Numbered from the stretch's first letter, positions 26,313 through 38,005 are shown. The stretch: 64,000 nt of DNA from Actinoplanes sp. L3-i22 (GCF_019704555.1 NZ_AP024745.1:11645501-11709500); one strand, 5' to 3'. Numbers and translations: made by a program. Notes: generated by a model not told the origin, from the sequence alone.

Positions 26313-26443
26313 CAACTTCAAGACCTTTCTTGCCTCGGCTGCGGCCAATAACTGATCGTCGCTCCCGCGGGGACCCTTCCGGGCCTCGCAGGGCGCTGGC
26401 GCGCCCAGAACGCGAGCCCCTACAGGGCGACGTCCGAGGGTGG
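26313..26443 (+). repeat. Dispersed structured element, copy 2
   Basis: Nearly identical to copy 3 from CCTCGG onward and to copy 1 from 26339. Inner hairpin GGGCGC-TGGC-GCGCCC, flanking arms GGGCCTCGC / GCGAGCCCC and outer GTCGC / GCGAC. Similarity to copy 3 extends upstream through TTCAAGA-CTTT-TTGCCTCGG. Between convergent pyrE and asd. Bases 26450-26720 hold only weak CCCAACCCGCCGCG-like repeats; no gene is seen there. Confidence 0.85.
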
Positions 26444-26746
26444 GCACGGTCTAAAAGGTCCGCAAACCTGCAGCCCACTCCCACCCCGGCCGCCGCGCCC
26501 CACGGTCGCCGGCCGGCACTCACGGCTCGCTCTGACGCCGCACACGACCGCAAGCGCCGGCCAAGGACCGCAACCACCAAGCAAACTCAACCGCCGCGCA
26601 GACCCAGCCCGCCACAAGCCCAACCCGCCGCGTGAACCCAACCGCCACGCGACTCAACCGCGCGCAGACCCAACCCGCCGCGCGGACTCAGCCGGCAACG
26701 CGGCTCGCGGTCAGTGGACCCTGTTGAGCGGGGCTGGCGGCGCGTT

Positions 26747-26843
26747 GTCATGTTGATGTGTTGACTCGACTGTTGACTGCACTTGACGGCTGTCTCAAAT
26801 CAACATGTTGAGTGCGTCAAGTCGAGTCAACATGTCAACATGA
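26747..26843. repeat. 97-bp imperfect inverted repeat with TGTTGA/TCAACA motifs
   Basis: Left arm from 26747 (GTCATGTTGA, two mismatches, TGTTGACTCGAC) matches the reverse complement of the right arm ending at 26843. The inner part carries a further perfect palindrome TCAACATGTTGA (26800-26811). Five TGTTGA and three TCAACA hexamers occur in 26722-26840. Far more AT-rich than its surroundings. Ends 36 bp from the asd stop. Confidence 0.85.
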
Positions 26844-26878
26844 CCGGCTCCCGGGGGCTGTCTGACGCCGCCGGCGGG

Positions 26879-27934
26879 TCACTTGCTCAGTTCGGCGGCG
26901 AGAAGCTCGGCGGTCTGGACCGTGTTGAGGGCGGCGCCCTTGCGCATGTTGTCGCCGGTCACGAAGAAGTCCAGGGCGCGTGGGTCGTCCATCGCCCGCC
27001 GGATCCGGCCGACCCAGGACGGGTCGGTGCCGACCGCGTCGATCGGCATCGGGAACTCGCCGGCCTCCGGGTCGTCGACCAGGATCACGCCGGGCGCGTT
27101 GCGCAGCACCTGGCGGGCGCCGTCCGCGGTCACCTCGGCGGCGAAGACCGCGTGCACGGCGACCGAGTGCCCGGTCACCACCGGCACCCGGACGCAGGTC
27201 GCGGAGACCTTCAGCGCGCCGATCCCGAGGATCTTGCGGGTCTCGTTGCGGAGCTTGAGCTCCTCGGCGGACCAGCCGAGCGGCCCCAGATCGCCGGCCC
27301 ACGGCACCACGTTCAGCGCCAGCGGGGCCGGGAACGGCCCGAGGTCGTCGCCGACCGCCTGCCGTACGTTCCCCGGCCGCGACCCGAGCAGCCGGTCACC
27401 GGCCACCTTGGTCAGCTGGTCGTGCAGCGTGTCCACGCCGATCTGGCCGACCCCGGAGGCGGACTGGTAGGTCGCCAGCACCAGCTCGCGCAGGCCGTAC
27501 TCGTAGTGCAGCGGGGCCACCGCCATGATCATCGCGGCGACCGTGCAGTTCGCGCTGGAGACGATGCCGCGCGGGCGGTACCCGAGCATGTCGCGGTTGA
27601 TCTCGGGCACGACGAGCGGCACGTCCGGTTCCATCCGGAACTGGGCGGAGTTGTCGACCACGACGGCGCCCCGGGACACCGCGATCGGCGCCCAGTGCGC
27701 GGCCACGTCGTCGGGCACGTCGAACATCGCCACGTCGACGCCGTCGAAGACCTCGGCGGTCAACGCCCGTACCTCAAGGGTCTCGCCTCGGCAGGTCAGT
27801 GACTTGCCGGCGGACCGTGCCGAAGCGACCAGCCGAATCTCGCCCCAGACGTCACGCCGGGACGAGAGCAGGTCGAGCATGACGGTCCCGACGGAACCGG
27901 TGGCTCCGACGACGGCGAGCGTGGGCCGCGCCAT
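26879..27934 (-). CDS. asd: Aspartate-semialdehyde dehydrogenase
   Basis: 351 aa. NADPH-dependent reduction of aspartyl phosphate in the Lys/Met/Thr/DAP pathway. NADP loop GATGSVG (10-16), catalytic Cys130 in SSANCTV, and the active-site His in VTGHSVAVH. Lies 8 bp after ask on the same strand, so they form an ask-asd operon. Confidence 0.95.
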   Translation of the reverse strand: MARPTLAVVGATGSVGTVMLDLLSSRRDVWGEIRLVASARSAGKSLTCRGETLEVRALTAEVFDGVDVAMFDVPDDVAAHWAPIAVSRGAVVVDNSAQFRMEPDVPLVVPEINRDMLGYRPRGIVSSANCTVAAMIMAVAPLHYEYGLRELVLATYQSASGVGQIGVDTLHDQLTKVAGDRLLGSRPGNVRQAVGDDLGPFPAPLALNVVPWAGDLGPLGWSAEELKLRNETRKILGIGALKVSATCVRVPVVTGHSVAVHAVFAAEVTADGARQVLRNAPGVILVDDPEAGEFPMPIDAVGTDPSWVGRIRRAMDDPRALDFFVTGDNMRKGAALNTVQTAELLAAELSK

Positions 27935-27942
27935 CGTGCGGC

Positions 27943-29208
27943 TTACCGGCCTGTACCGCCGTAGACGACGGCCTCCTCGGCCCCGCCGAGCTCGAACTGG
28001 TCGTGCACGGCGCGGACCGCGGTGTCGAGGTCGGTGTCCCGGCAGACGACCGAGACCCGGATCTCCGACGTGGAGATCATCTCGATGTTCACCCCGGCCT
28101 CACCGATGCAGGCGAAGAAGGAGGCGGCGACGCCCGGGTGCGAGCGCATGCCGGCGCCGATCAGCGAGACCTTGCCGACGTGGTCGTCGAAGAGCAGGCT
28201 CTTGAACTTGATCTGGCCCTTGATCTTGTCGAGGGCGCTCATCGCGGTCGACCCGTCCGCCTTCGGCAGGGTGAACGAGATGTCGGTGCGGCCGGTGCCC
28301 TCGGTCGACACGTTCTGCACGATCATGTCGATGTTGATCTCGGCCTGCGCGACGGTCTCGAAGATCCGCCCGGCCGAACCCGGCTCGTCGGGCACGCCGA
28401 CGATCGTGATCTTGGCCTCGCTGCGGTCGTGCGCGACCCCGGTGATCAGTGCTTGTTCCACGTCAGGGTCCTCCATCGAGCCGGTGACGAGCGTGCCTTC
28501 TTTGTTCGAGTACGAAGATCGTACGTGGATCGGCACCTTGAAGCGCCGCGCGTACTCCACGCATCGCAACATCAGCACCTTCGCACCGCCGGCCGCGAGC
28601 TCCAGCATCTCCTCGTAGGTGATCTTCTTGATGTGCTGGGCGTCCGGGACGATCCGGGGGTCGGCGGTGAAGACGCCGTCCACATCCGTGTAGATCTCGC
28701 AGACGTCGGCGTGCAGCGCCGCGGCGAGCGCGACCGCGGTGGTGTCCGACCCGCCCCGGCCGAGCGTGGTGATGTCCTTGGTGTCCTGCGACACGCCCTG
28801 GAAGCCGGCGACGATGGCGATGGCGCCCTCGTCCAGCGCGGTCCGCAGGCGGCCGGGGGTCACATCGATGATCCGGGCCTTGCCGTGCACCGAGGTGGTC
28901 AGCACGCCGGCCTGGGAGCCGGTGTAGGACCGCGCCTCGTAACCCAGGTTGTGGATCGCCATGGCCAGCAGCGCCATCGAGATCCGCTCGCCCGAGGTGA
29001 GCAGCATGTCCAGTTCCCGGCCCGGCGGCAGCGGGCTGACCTGGTTGGCCAGGTCCATCAGCTCGTCGGTGGTGTCGCCCATCGCGGAGACGACCACGAC
29101 GACGTCGTCACCGGACTTGCGGGCGGCCACGATGCGCTCGGCCACGCGCTTGATGCGCTCGGCGTTCGCCACCGACGAGCCACCGTACTTCTGCACCACA
29201 AGAGCCAC
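27943..29208 (-). CDS. ask: Aspartokinase
   Basis: 421 aa. Phosphorylates aspartate, feeding DAP, lysine, methionine and threonine synthesis. The N-terminus [12 protein letters not shown] and the [12 protein letters not shown] segment mark the kinase domain; two ACT domains follow ([17 protein letters not shown] and [13 protein letters not shown]) for feedback control. GTG 29208 gives the family N-terminus; TTG 29214 is possible, with AAGGA upstream of both. An internal ATG at 28476 lies where corynebacterial ask starts its separate beta subunit, but I see no good Shine-Dalgarno there. Confidence 0.94.
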   Translation of the reverse strand: MALVVQKYGGSSVANAERIKRVAERIVAARKSGDDVVVVVSAMGDTTDELMDLANQVSPLPPGRELDMLLTSGERISMALLAMAIHNLGYEARSYTGSQAGVLTTSVHGKARIIDVTPGRLRTALDEGAIAIVAGFQGVSQDTKDITTLGRGGSDTTAVALAAALHADVCEIYTDVDGVFTADPRIVPDAQHIKKITYEEMLELAAGGAKVLMLRCVEYARRFKVPIHVRSSYSNKEGTLVTGSMEDPDVEQALITGVAHDRSEAKITIVGVPDEPGSAGRIFETVAQAEINIDMIVQNVSTEGTGRTDISFTLPKADGSTAMSALDKIKGQIKFKSLLFDDHVGKVSLIGAGMRSHPGVAASFFACIGEAGVNIEMISTSEIRVSVVCRDTDLDTAVRAVHDQFELGGAEEAVVYGGTGR

Positions 29209-29366
29209 GGCCAACCAATCCTTTCAGGGCAATCGCCACCACCCTAGCCGCGCGAGGTCGCGACCTCGACAGACGATCCCAGAATCCGGCCGTTCCGGCG
29301 CGACACGCCGGGCGGCCGGGACCGGCGTGTCGCACGCATCGGGCGGTATGAGGCGAGAATGTCTCG

Positions 29367-30176
29367 GTGCGCCTTCCCTCCGGATCCGGGCGCGGCCTGT
29401 CCGCGCTGACCGTCGCCGTGCTGGCCCTCGGCCTGGCCGGCTGCGGCGGTGACGACCCACCCGACGCCGCCCCGGCGAGCTCGGCCCCCGCCTCGGCGAC
29501 CGCGACCGCCGGCGGCCCGGACTTCCGGGTCCAGCTGGCCGGCCTGGCCGCGCTCGCGATGGACCGGCACTACGCCGCGCTCTACTCCTTCACCGGCGGT
29601 GACGGGGTGGCCCGCAACGTGGTCGCCACGGTCGCCAACGACGGCAGCTGGCGGGTCGACATCGCGAACGGCGCGCTCGGCGGCTCCGCGGACGTGTCGA
29701 TCGTGCACAACCCGAACGGCGTCTACCAGTGCACGATCTCGATGACCGGGGCGCCGATCACGCCCGGCTGCGTGCACGTGGCGTCGAAGGGGGAGAAGGT
29801 GCCGAGCCGGTACGACCCGAAGGTGCAGCGACTGTTCCGGCAGTGGCTGCCGGTCTTCACCGACCGGGACGCGGCGCTCGCGGTCTCCGCGGTGCAGCCG
29901 CTGGCCGGCGCGCAGGGCGGCACCTGCTACTCGGTCGACTCGATCACCGCCGGGTTGGACGCGCCGGTCGACGTCGGCGTCTACTGCTACGCGCCGGACG
30001 GGCTGCTCACCGCGGCCCGGGTCGGCTTCGGCGTGCTCAAACTGGTCCGCCAGGTCGCCGCCCCGGCCGCCGTGCAGTTCCCCGGGCCGGAGGTCGGTGG
30101 CGAGGCGATGGGCATGTCGGACCAGCCGGGTACGCCGTCCGAGCAGGACACCGCCCCCTCCGCGGCGGCCGGCTGA
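29367..30176 (+). CDS. Putative lipoprotein of unknown function
   Basis: 269 aa. Signal peptide with lipobox LGLAGC (lipidated Cys26), Ala/Pro linker to about residue 50, then a globular domain with four Cys (YQCTIS, PGCVHV, GTCYSV, VYCYAP) that could form two disulfides. No family recognised. Starts at GTG just downstream of the divergent ask gene. Confidence 0.75.
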   Translation: MRLPSGSGRGLSALTVAVLALGLAGCGGDDPPDAAPASSAPASATATAGGPDFRVQLAGLAALAMDRHYAALYSFTGGDGVARNVVATVANDGSWRVDIANGALGGSADVSIVHNPNGVYQCTISMTGAPITPGCVHVASKGEKVPSRYDPKVQRLFRQWLPVFTDRDAALAVSAVQPLAGAQGGTCYSVDSITAGLDAPVDVGVYCYAPDGLLTAARVGFGVLKLVRQVAAPAAVQFPGPEVGGEAMGMSDQPGTPSEQDTAPSAAAG

Positions 30177-30211
30177 CCGGCATGCGGAAATCCCACGATC
30201 CGGTCGTACGG

Positions 30212-30241
30212 TTAGCCGCCCCGATCGGGATCACGTAACGT
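30212..30241 (+). promoter_or_regulatory. Candidate leuA promoter
   Basis: TTAGCC (30212-30217), 18-bp spacer, TAACGT (30236-30241), 10 bp before the leader-peptide ATG. Confidence 0.35.
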
Positions 30242-30260
30242 GGGCTGCGACATGTGGCAG

Positions 30261-32096
<1,836 letters not shown>

Positions 32097-32110
32097 GGTA
32101 ACAAAGTCAC

Positions 32111-32146
32111 TCCCCCGCGTGCTGCCAGGAGGCGACACGCGGGGGA
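32111..32146 (+). terminator. Hairpin terminator of leuA
   Basis: Perfect 11-bp stem TCCCCCGCGTG / CACGCGGGGGA with a 14-nt loop, 15 bp after the leuA stop; no T tract. Confidence 0.75.
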
Positions 32147-32152
32147 CGGCCT

Positions 32153-32158
32153 TACTCT
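32153..32158 (+). promoter_or_regulatory. Leaderless-type -10 of the HNH gene
   Basis: TACTCT, 6 nt before the GTG at 32165; no convincing -35. Confidence 0.4.
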
Positions 32159-32164
32159 GAGCGA

Positions 32165-32842
32165 GTGCCCCCACGTAACGCTGTTCGATGGTTCCTTCCG
32201 TTCCTGATCACCGCCTCCCTCACCGCCGGCTGCGAGACCGTCGACGCCGGTGATCCCGGTGGCACCGCGCCGACCAGCGGCTCGGGTTCCACCTCGGGTG
32301 CCAAACCGGGCTCCGCGAAGGACGCCCACGCGCTGCTCGGCAAGCTGACCGTCGTCGCCAAGACCGGGACGATGGCCGGCTACAGCCGGGAGAAGTTCCC
32401 GCACTGGAAGAGCACCGGCAAGAACTGCGACGTCCGGGACTCGGTGCTGGAGCGCGACGGCACCAAGGTGAAGCTCTCCGGCTGCAATGTGGTCGCCGGC
32501 ACCTGGAAGAGCCTCTACGACGACAAGACCGTGACCACGCCGGGCGCGGTGGACATCGACCACATGGTCCCGCTGGCCGCCGCGTGGCGCTCGGGCGCCG
32601 CGGCGTGGACCACCGATCAGCGCGAGGCGTTCGCCAACGACCTGGACCGCCCGCAGCTGGTGGCGGTCTCGGCCGGCTCGAACCGGTCGAAGGGCGACCA
32701 GGACCCGTCGACCTGGAAACCGCCGGCGCAGGATGCCTGGTGCTCCTACGCCCAGGACTGGGTAACTGTGAAGAGCTACTACAAGCTCAACGTCACCCAG
32801 AAGGAGAAGGACGCCTTGAAGGACATGCTGGGAACCTGCTGA
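32165..32842 (+). CDS. Secreted/lipoprotein HNH nuclease (DUF1524-like)
   Basis: 225 aa. Signal peptide with possible lipobox LTAGC (Cys23). The core DIDHMVPLAAAW (130-141, Asp132-His133) and SNRSKGDQDPSTW (172-184) are the HNH metal/catalytic segments of the DUF1524 (GmrSD C-terminal-like) family, common as secreted actinobacterial nucleases. Cys89 and Cys107 may pair. Stop overlaps the next start as TGATG. Confidence 0.82.
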   Translation: MPPRNAVRWFLPFLITASLTAGCETVDAGDPGGTAPTSGSGSTSGAKPGSAKDAHALLGKLTVVAKTGTMAGYSREKFPHWKSTGKNCDVRDSVLERDGTKVKLSGCNVVAGTWKSLYDDKTVTTPGAVDIDHMVPLAAAWRSGAAAWTTDQREAFANDLDRPQLVAVSAGSNRSKGDQDPSTWKPPAQDAWCSYAQDWVTVKSYYKLNVTQKEKDALKDMLGTC

Positions 32843-33213
32843 TGACCGAATCTGACCAGAGCAAGGCGCCGCCGGCCGAGAAGCCCGCCGAGCCCGCGGC
32901 CGCCGAACCAGCGGCGGCCGCGGCGCCGGCCGCCGAAACACCCCCGGCCGCGCCGGAGGCGACGGGCCCGAGCAAGACGACCGACATCGTGCCCGGCCCG
33001 GGCGGCGTAATGACCGACGAGGTCGGCGTCGTCACCGGCGACCTGACGCTGCGCACCGAGCTCGTCGGGACCGATCTGACCCTGCGCGTGCAGTACAAGG
33101 ACGCCGAGGAGTGGTACGTCGTCACCGGCGGCAAGGCCAAGCTGGCCGATCCGGCCGACCTGGACGCCGTGCACAACATCGCCGTCGGGATCCTCAACCG
33201 CCCCGAGGGTTGA
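32842..33213 (+). CDS. Small protein with Ala/Pro/Glu-rich N-terminus
   Basis: 123 aa. Residues 1-45 are low-complexity Ala/Pro/Glu; residues 50-123 look like a compact folded domain (LTLRTELVGTDLTLRVQYKD, EEWYVVTGGKAKL). No family recognised. Translationally coupled to the HNH gene. Confidence 0.75.
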   Translation: MTESDQSKAPPAEKPAEPAAAEPAAAAAPAAETPPAAPEATGPSKTTDIVPGPGGVMTDEVGVVTGDLTLRTELVGTDLTLRVQYKDAEEWYVVTGGKAKLADPADLDAVHNIAVGILNRPEG

Positions 33214-33225
33214 TCGACATTCGTA

Positions 33226-34815
33226 GTGTTCGGGGGCGTGCCTACCCGAATGCTGTTCCGGATGGTCGTCGCGGCGGGCCTGGTGCTGGCCGCGACGACC
33301 GGCTCGGCGGCGCACCGGCCACCGCCCGCGACGACGCTGGGCAGCGTGATCCCGGTTCCGGTCGAGGTCGTACCGTCGAAATCTGATCCTTTTCGGCTCA
33401 CCGCGGCCACCGTGCTCACCGCGACCGGTGCCGCGACGCCGGTCGCCGAGCAGCTCGCCGCGATCCTGCGCCCGGCCACCGGCTATCCGTTCCCGGTCCG
33501 CCCGGCCGACGGGACCGATGGGAACGCCGTCGACCTGCGGATCAACACCGTCACCGACCCGTGGCTGGGTGCCGAGGGCTATCGGCTGGAGATCGACAGC
33601 ACGGCCGTGGCGCTGCGCGCCAACGGCCCGGCCGGGCTCTTCGCCGGCGTGCAGACCCTGCGCCAGCTGGTCCCGCCGGCGATCGAAGCGACGACGGTAC
33701 GACACCAGGACTGGGCCATTCCCGCCGGCGTGATCCGGGACCGGCCGCGGTTCGCGTACCGCGGCGCGATGCTCGACCTGGCCCGGCACTTCCACCCGCC
33801 GGCCGACGTGAAGCGCTACGTCGACGAGCTCAGCCGCCTGAAGATCAACTATCTGCACCTGCACCTCGCCGACGACCAGGGCTGGCGGATCGAGATCGAC
33901 GGCTGGCCCCGGCTGACCACGGTCGGCGGCGGGCCGGGCACCGGGGTGCGCGGGATCGGCGGCGGCTACCTGACCCAGGACGACTATCGGGACCTGGTCG
34001 ACTACGCGGCGCGGCGGTTCGTGACGATCGTCCCGGAGATCGACATGCCCGGGCACGTGAACGCGGCCCAGGTGGCGTACCCGGAGCTGACCTGCGACGG
34101 GGTGGCGCCGCGGCCGCGGATCGACATCCGGGTCGGGTACAGCTCGCTCTGCGCCGGCAAGGAGGTCACGTACCGGTTCGCCGAGGACGTGATCCGCCAG
34201 CTCGCCGCGCTGACCCCGGGCCCCTACCTGCACCTGGGCGGGGACGAGGCGATGTCCACCCCGCACACCGACTACCTGGCGTTCGAGCAGCGGGTGCTGC
34301 CGCTGGTCGCGAAGTACGGAAAGACCGCGACCGGCTGGGAGGAGATCGCGAACGCGCCCGCGGCGACGGACGCGGTGATCCAGTACTGGGCGGTCACCCG
34401 GGACCGGCCCTCGGTCGCCGCGGCGGCGCGGGGCGGGGCGAAGGTGATCCTGTCCCCGGCCGACCGCACCTACCTGGACATGCAGTACGACCTGCTCACC
34501 CCGGGCGGGCTGCACTGGGCGGGGACGATCGAGATGCGGACCGCGTACGACTGGGACCCGGCGACCTGGGCGCACGGCGTCCCGTCGAGCGCGGTGCTGG
34601 GGGTGGAGGGGCCGCTCTGGTCGGAGACCCTGCGCGACTACGACGACGTGGAGTTCCACGCGTTCCCGCGGATGGCGGCGATCGCCGAGCTGGGCTGGTC
34701 ACCGTGGGCGACGCACGACTGGATCTCGTTCCGGGACCGGCTCGGTGGGTACGGCGAGCGATGGATCCGCCGGGACGTGCACTTCTACCGGTCGCCCGAG
34801 GTCAGATGGTCCTGA
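33226..34815 (+). CDS. Secreted beta-N-acetylhexosaminidase, GH20
   Basis: 529 aa with signal peptide (about 9-30), an N-terminal GH20b-like domain and the catalytic barrel from about 170. The catalytic pair Asp340-Glu341 lies in HLGGDEAMST; Trp-rich substrate-site segments (TGWEEI, YWAV) follow. Removes terminal GlcNAc/GalNAc, probably in chitin or peptidoglycan turnover. Start uncertain: GTG 33226, GTG 33238 or ATG 33250. Confidence 0.93.
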   Translation: MFGGVPTRMLFRMVVAAGLVLAATTGSAAHRPPPATTLGSVIPVPVEVVPSKSDPFRLTAATVLTATGAATPVAEQLAAILRPATGYPFPVRPADGTDGNAVDLRINTVTDPWLGAEGYRLEIDSTAVALRANGPAGLFAGVQTLRQLVPPAIEATTVRHQDWAIPAGVIRDRPRFAYRGAMLDLARHFHPPADVKRYVDELSRLKINYLHLHLADDQGWRIEIDGWPRLTTVGGGPGTGVRGIGGGYLTQDDYRDLVDYAARRFVTIVPEIDMPGHVNAAQVAYPELTCDGVAPRPRIDIRVGYSSLCAGKEVTYRFAEDVIRQLAALTPGPYLHLGGDEAMSTPHTDYLAFEQRVLPLVAKYGKTATGWEEIANAPAATDAVIQYWAVTRDRPSVAAAARGGAKVILSPADRTYLDMQYDLLTPGGLHWAGTIEMRTAYDWDPATWAHGVPSSAVLGVEGPLWSETLRDYDDVEFHAFPRMAAIAELGWSPWATHDWISFRDRLGGYGERWIRRDVHFYRSPEVRWS

Positions 34816-34839
34816 CCTCGGGCGCGGTGCGCACGTCGT

Positions 34840-34857
34840 ACCGAATAATCGGTTTTT
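34840..34857 (+). terminator. Terminator of the hexosaminidase gene
   Basis: Short stem ACCGA / TCGGT with loop ATAA followed by TTTT, between the convergent hexosaminidase and dppF genes. Confidence 0.7.
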
Positions 34858-34862
34858 GAGCC

Positions 34863-35900
34863 TTAAGCCGGCGCGGAGGCCGGCGTGCGGCCCGCGACCG
34901 CCTCGTCGTCGACCACCGGGAAGTGGCAGGCGGTCTGGTGCGACTCCGGGTCGTCCAGCCGCGTGACCAGCGGCGGCTCCTCGGTCGCGCAGATGTCCTG
35001 CGCCTTCCAGCAGCGGGTGCGGAACCGGCAGCCGGACGGCGGGTTGATCGGGCTCGGCACGTCGCCGGTGAGCAGCACCCGGTTGCGCTGCGCGCGGTCG
35101 CGCCGGACCGGGTCCGGCACCGGGACGGCCGACATCAGCGCCACGGTGTACGGGTGCCGCGGGCTCTTGTAGAGATCGTCGCGGTTGGCGATCTCCATGA
35201 CCTTCCCGAGGTACATCACGGCGACGCGGTCGGAGATGTGCCTGACCACCGACAGGTCGTGCGCGATGAAGACGTAGGTCAGGTCGAACTCGCTCTGCAG
35301 GTCCTCCAGCAGGTTGACCACCTGCGCCTGGATCGACACGTCGAGCGCGGAAACCGGCTCGTCGGCGATGATCAGTTTCGGCCGCAGCGCGAGCGCCCGG
35401 GCGATGCCGATGCGCTGGCGCTGGCCGCCGGAGAACTCGTGCGGGTACCGGTTGTAGTGCTCCGGGTTGAGCCCGACCAGCTCCAACAGGTCCTGCACGG
35501 CCTTCTTCAGGCCCTGCGGGGTCGGGATGTTCTGGATCTGCAGCGGCGCGGAGATGATCGTGCCGATGGTGTGCCGCGGGTTCAGCGACGAGTACGGGTC
35601 CTGGAAGATCATCTGGACGTCCCGGCGCAGCGGCCGCAACTGGACCATGTTCCGGTGACTGATGTCCTGGCCCTCGAAGAGGACCTTGCCACCGGTCGGC
35701 TCCAGGATCCGGGTAAAGAGCCGGCCGGCCGTCGACTTGCCGCAGCCGGACTCGCCGACCAGGCCCAGCGTCTCGCCGGACCGGACGGTCAGGTCGATGC
35801 CGTCCACCGCGCGGACCGCGCCGACCTGGCGCTTGAACAGCCCCTTCGTGATCGGGAAGTGTTTCTGCAGCCCGGTCACCTCGAGCAGGTTCTCGCTCAT
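34863..35900 (-). CDS. dppF: Oligopeptide/dipeptide ABC transporter ATPase, DppF/OppF type
   Basis: 345 aa. Walker [10 protein letters not shown] (49-57), signature FSGGQRQR (156-163), Walker B LIIADEP with Asp180/Glu181, and the C-terminal oligopeptide-family region [18 protein letters not shown]. Energises peptide import with dppD. Last gene of the dppC-A-B-D-F operon; 19 bp after dppD. Confidence 0.93.
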   Translation of the reverse strand: MSENLLEVTGLQKHFPITKGLFKRQVGAVRAVDGIDLTVRSGETLGLVGESGCGKSTAGRLFTRILEPTGGKVLFEGQDISHRNMVQLRPLRRDVQMIFQDPYSSLNPRHTIGTIISAPLQIQNIPTPQGLKKAVQDLLELVGLNPEHYNRYPHEFSGGQRQRIGIARALALRPKLIIADEPVSALDVSIQAQVVNLLEDLQSEFDLTYVFIAHDLSVVRHISDRVAVMYLGKVMEIANRDDLYKSPRHPYTVALMSAVPVPDPVRRDRAQRNRVLLTGDVPSPINPPSGCRFRTRCWKAQDICATEEPPLVTRLDDPESHQTACHFPVVDDEAVAGRTPASAPA

Positions 35901-35919
35901 GGTTCTCTCTCTTCCCCGC

Positions 35920-36942
35920 TCAGAGGTTCGGTGCTACTTCTTCCTTGAACAACCGGGTGCGTTCCTCCGGCGGCAGGTGGCAGGCGACCGCGTGCCCCTC
36001 ACCGATCAGGAGCGGCGTCTCGGTGAACGACCGGTCGCCGTTGCGGCCCGCGTACGGGCAGCGCGGGTGGAAGGCGCAGCCGGACGGCAGGTTGATCAGG
36101 CTGGGCGGCGTGCCCTTGACCGGGGTGAGCCGGTCGCGCACCTCACGGTCCAGCCGCGGCATCGAGCCGAGCAGACCCCAGGTGTACGGGTGCTGGGGCC
36201 GCTGGAACAGGTCGATCGTCGGGCCCCGCTCGATCACCTTGCCGCCGTACATCACCAGGACGTCGTCGGCCAGCTCGGCCACCACACCCAGGTCGTGCGT
36301 GATCATGATGACCGCCGAGCCGAACTCGTTCTGCAGGTCCCGGATCAGGTCCAGGATCTGCGCCTGGACGGTCACGTCCAGGGCCGTGGTCGGCTCGTCG
36401 GCGATCAGCAGCTTCGGGTCGTTGACCAGCGCCATCGCGATCATCGCGCGCTGCCGCATACCCCCGGAGAACTGGTGGGCGTAGTCGTTGAAGCGGCGCG
36501 CCGGCTGCGGGATGCCGACCCGGGCGAGCATGTCGATCGCCCGCTCGCGGGCCACCTTCTTGTTCACCCCGGGGTGGTGCACCCGGTACGCCTCGACGAT
36601 CTGCGAACCGACCGTGAAGTACGGGTGCATCGCGCTCAGCGGGTCCTGGAAGATCATCGACATCTTGCCGCCACGCAGGCCGCGGACGGCCTCGTCGCCG
36701 GCGGTGACCAGTTCCTGGTCGTCCAGCCAGATCTCGCCGCTGACCTTGGCGTTGCTACGCGTCCGGTGCAGGCCGAGCAGGGCCAGCGAAGTGACGCTCT
36801 TGCCGGAGCCGGACTCGCCGACGATGCCGAGCGTCTTGCCGGCCTCCAGCGAGAACGTCGAGCCGGAGACCGCCTGCACGATGCCGTCGTCCGTCTCGAA
36901 CCGGACGTTGAGATCCTTGACCTCGAGGAATGGGCGTGACAT
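35920..36942 (-). CDS. dppD: Oligopeptide/dipeptide ABC transporter ATPase, DppD/OppD type
   Basis: 340 aa. Walker A GESGSGKS (42-49), signature [15 protein letters not shown], Walker [13 protein letters not shown] and C-terminal [19 protein letters not shown], the oligopeptide-family tail with conserved Cys. Starts 11 bp after dppB. Confidence 0.93.
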   Translation of the reverse strand: MSRPFLEVKDLNVRFETDDGIVQAVSGSTFSLEAGKTLGIVGESGSGKSVTSLALLGLHRTRSNAKVSGEIWLDDQELVTAGDEAVRGLRGGKMSMIFQDPLSAMHPYFTVGSQIVEAYRVHHPGVNKKVARERAIDMLARVGIPQPARRFNDYAHQFSGGMRQRAMIAMALVNDPKLLIADEPTTALDVTVQAQILDLIRDLQNEFGSAVIMITHDLGVVAELADDVLVMYGGKVIERGPTIDLFQRPQHPYTWGLLGSMPRLDREVRDRLTPVKGTPPSLINLPSGCAFHPRCPYAGRNGDRSFTETPLLIGEGHAVACHLPPEERTRLFKEEVAPNL

Positions 36943-36953
36943 TCGCTCTCCCC

Positions 36954-37955
36954 TCAGCCCAGCCGCACGCGCGGGTCGATGGCGCTGTAAACCAGATCGA
37001 CGATCAGGTTCGCGGTGACGATGAAGAACGCGGCGATCAGGGTGACGCCCAGGATCACCGGCAGGTCGCTGGTCTTGATCGCCTGGAACGCCTGGTAGCC
37101 CAGGCCGCGCAGGTTGAAGACGGTCTCGGTGAGCAGCGCGCCACCGAGCAGCGCGCCGAGGTCGAGGCCGAAGACGGTGACGATCGGGGTCAGGCCCGAA
37201 CGCAGCGCGTGCTTGCCGATCACCGCCCGCTCCCGCAGGCCCTTGGCCCGGGCCGTCCGGATGTAGTCCTCGCCGAGGGTCTCCAGCATGTTCGCCCGGG
37301 TCAGCCGGGCGTAGGTGGCCGCGAAGAGGAACGCCAGCGTGATCCAGGGCAGCAGCATCTGGATGAACCAGTCACTGGGACTCTCCAGGAAGGGCACGTA
37401 GTTGCCCTCCGGAAGCCAGCCGAGCCAGTTCACGAAGATCTGTTTGGACAGCAGGCCGGTGAAGTAGATGGGTAACGAGACGCCGGCCAACGCGACGATC
37501 ATCACCGAGCGATCGGAGATCGAGCCCTTTTTCAGGGCCGAGATCACCCCCGCGACGACGCCGCCGAGCAGCCAGAGGATCGCCGCGCCGACAGCCAGCG
37601 AGAACGTCACCGGCAGGTCGTCCATCAGGAGCGGGGTCACCTCCTGCTCGGTCTTGAACGAGTAGCCGAGGCAGGGCGCGTCGCAGTGCTGGACGTCCGG
37701 GCCGTTCGCGTAGTCGCGGCCCACGACGATGCCTTTGAGGAACTTGCCGTACTGCACCAGGATCGGGTCGTTGAGGCCCATCTTCTCCCGGATGCCCTCG
37801 AGCGCGACCTTGTCGGCGGTCTTACCGATGTAGAGCAACGCCGGGTCACTGCCGGTGAGCTTCGGAACCATGAAGAAGATGCCGAAAGTCACGAGTGTGA
37901 CCACGAGCAGCGTGACGACGGCGTTGATCAGCCGCCGGATGAGATAAGCCACCAC
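36954..37955 (-). CDS. dppB: Peptide ABC transporter permease, DppB type
   Basis: 333 aa with about six transmembrane helices and the EAA loop (GEDYIRTARAKGLRERAVI). A long outer loop at about 45-100 with two Cys (HCDAPC) follows helix 1, typical of OppB. GTG start. A hairpin lies between it and dppA. Confidence 0.92.
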   Translation of the reverse strand: MVAYLIRRLINAVVTLLVVTLVTFGIFFMVPKLTGSDPALLYIGKTADKVALEGIREKMGLNDPILVQYGKFLKGIVVGRDYANGPDVQHCDAPCLGYSFKTEQEVTPLLMDDLPVTFSLAVGAAILWLLGGVVAGVISALKKGSISDRSVMIVALAGVSLPIYFTGLLSKQIFVNWLGWLPEGNYVPFLESPSDWFIQMLLPWITLAFLFAATYARLTRANMLETLGEDYIRTARAKGLRERAVIGKHALRSGLTPIVTVFGLDLGALLGGALLTETVFNLRGLGYQAFQAIKTSDLPVILGVTLIAAFFIVTANLIVDLVYSAIDPRVRLG

Positions 37956-37973
37956 GTCGTTCGGCCGAAGGAC

Positions 37974-38005
37974 GGGCGGGCACCGGTGTGACCCGGCACC
38001 CGCCC
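37974..38005 (-). terminator. Intra-operon hairpin between dppA and dppB
   Basis: GGGCGGG / CCCGCCC arms with inner CCGG pairs in the 104-bp gap after dppA. No T tract. Such hairpins after a binding-protein gene commonly protect its mRNA or attenuate the downstream genes. Confidence 0.55.

Noticed and set aside
26330..26641. Frames across dispersed element copy 2 and the following region
   Set aside because: No start signals or homology; low-complexity repeats explain them.
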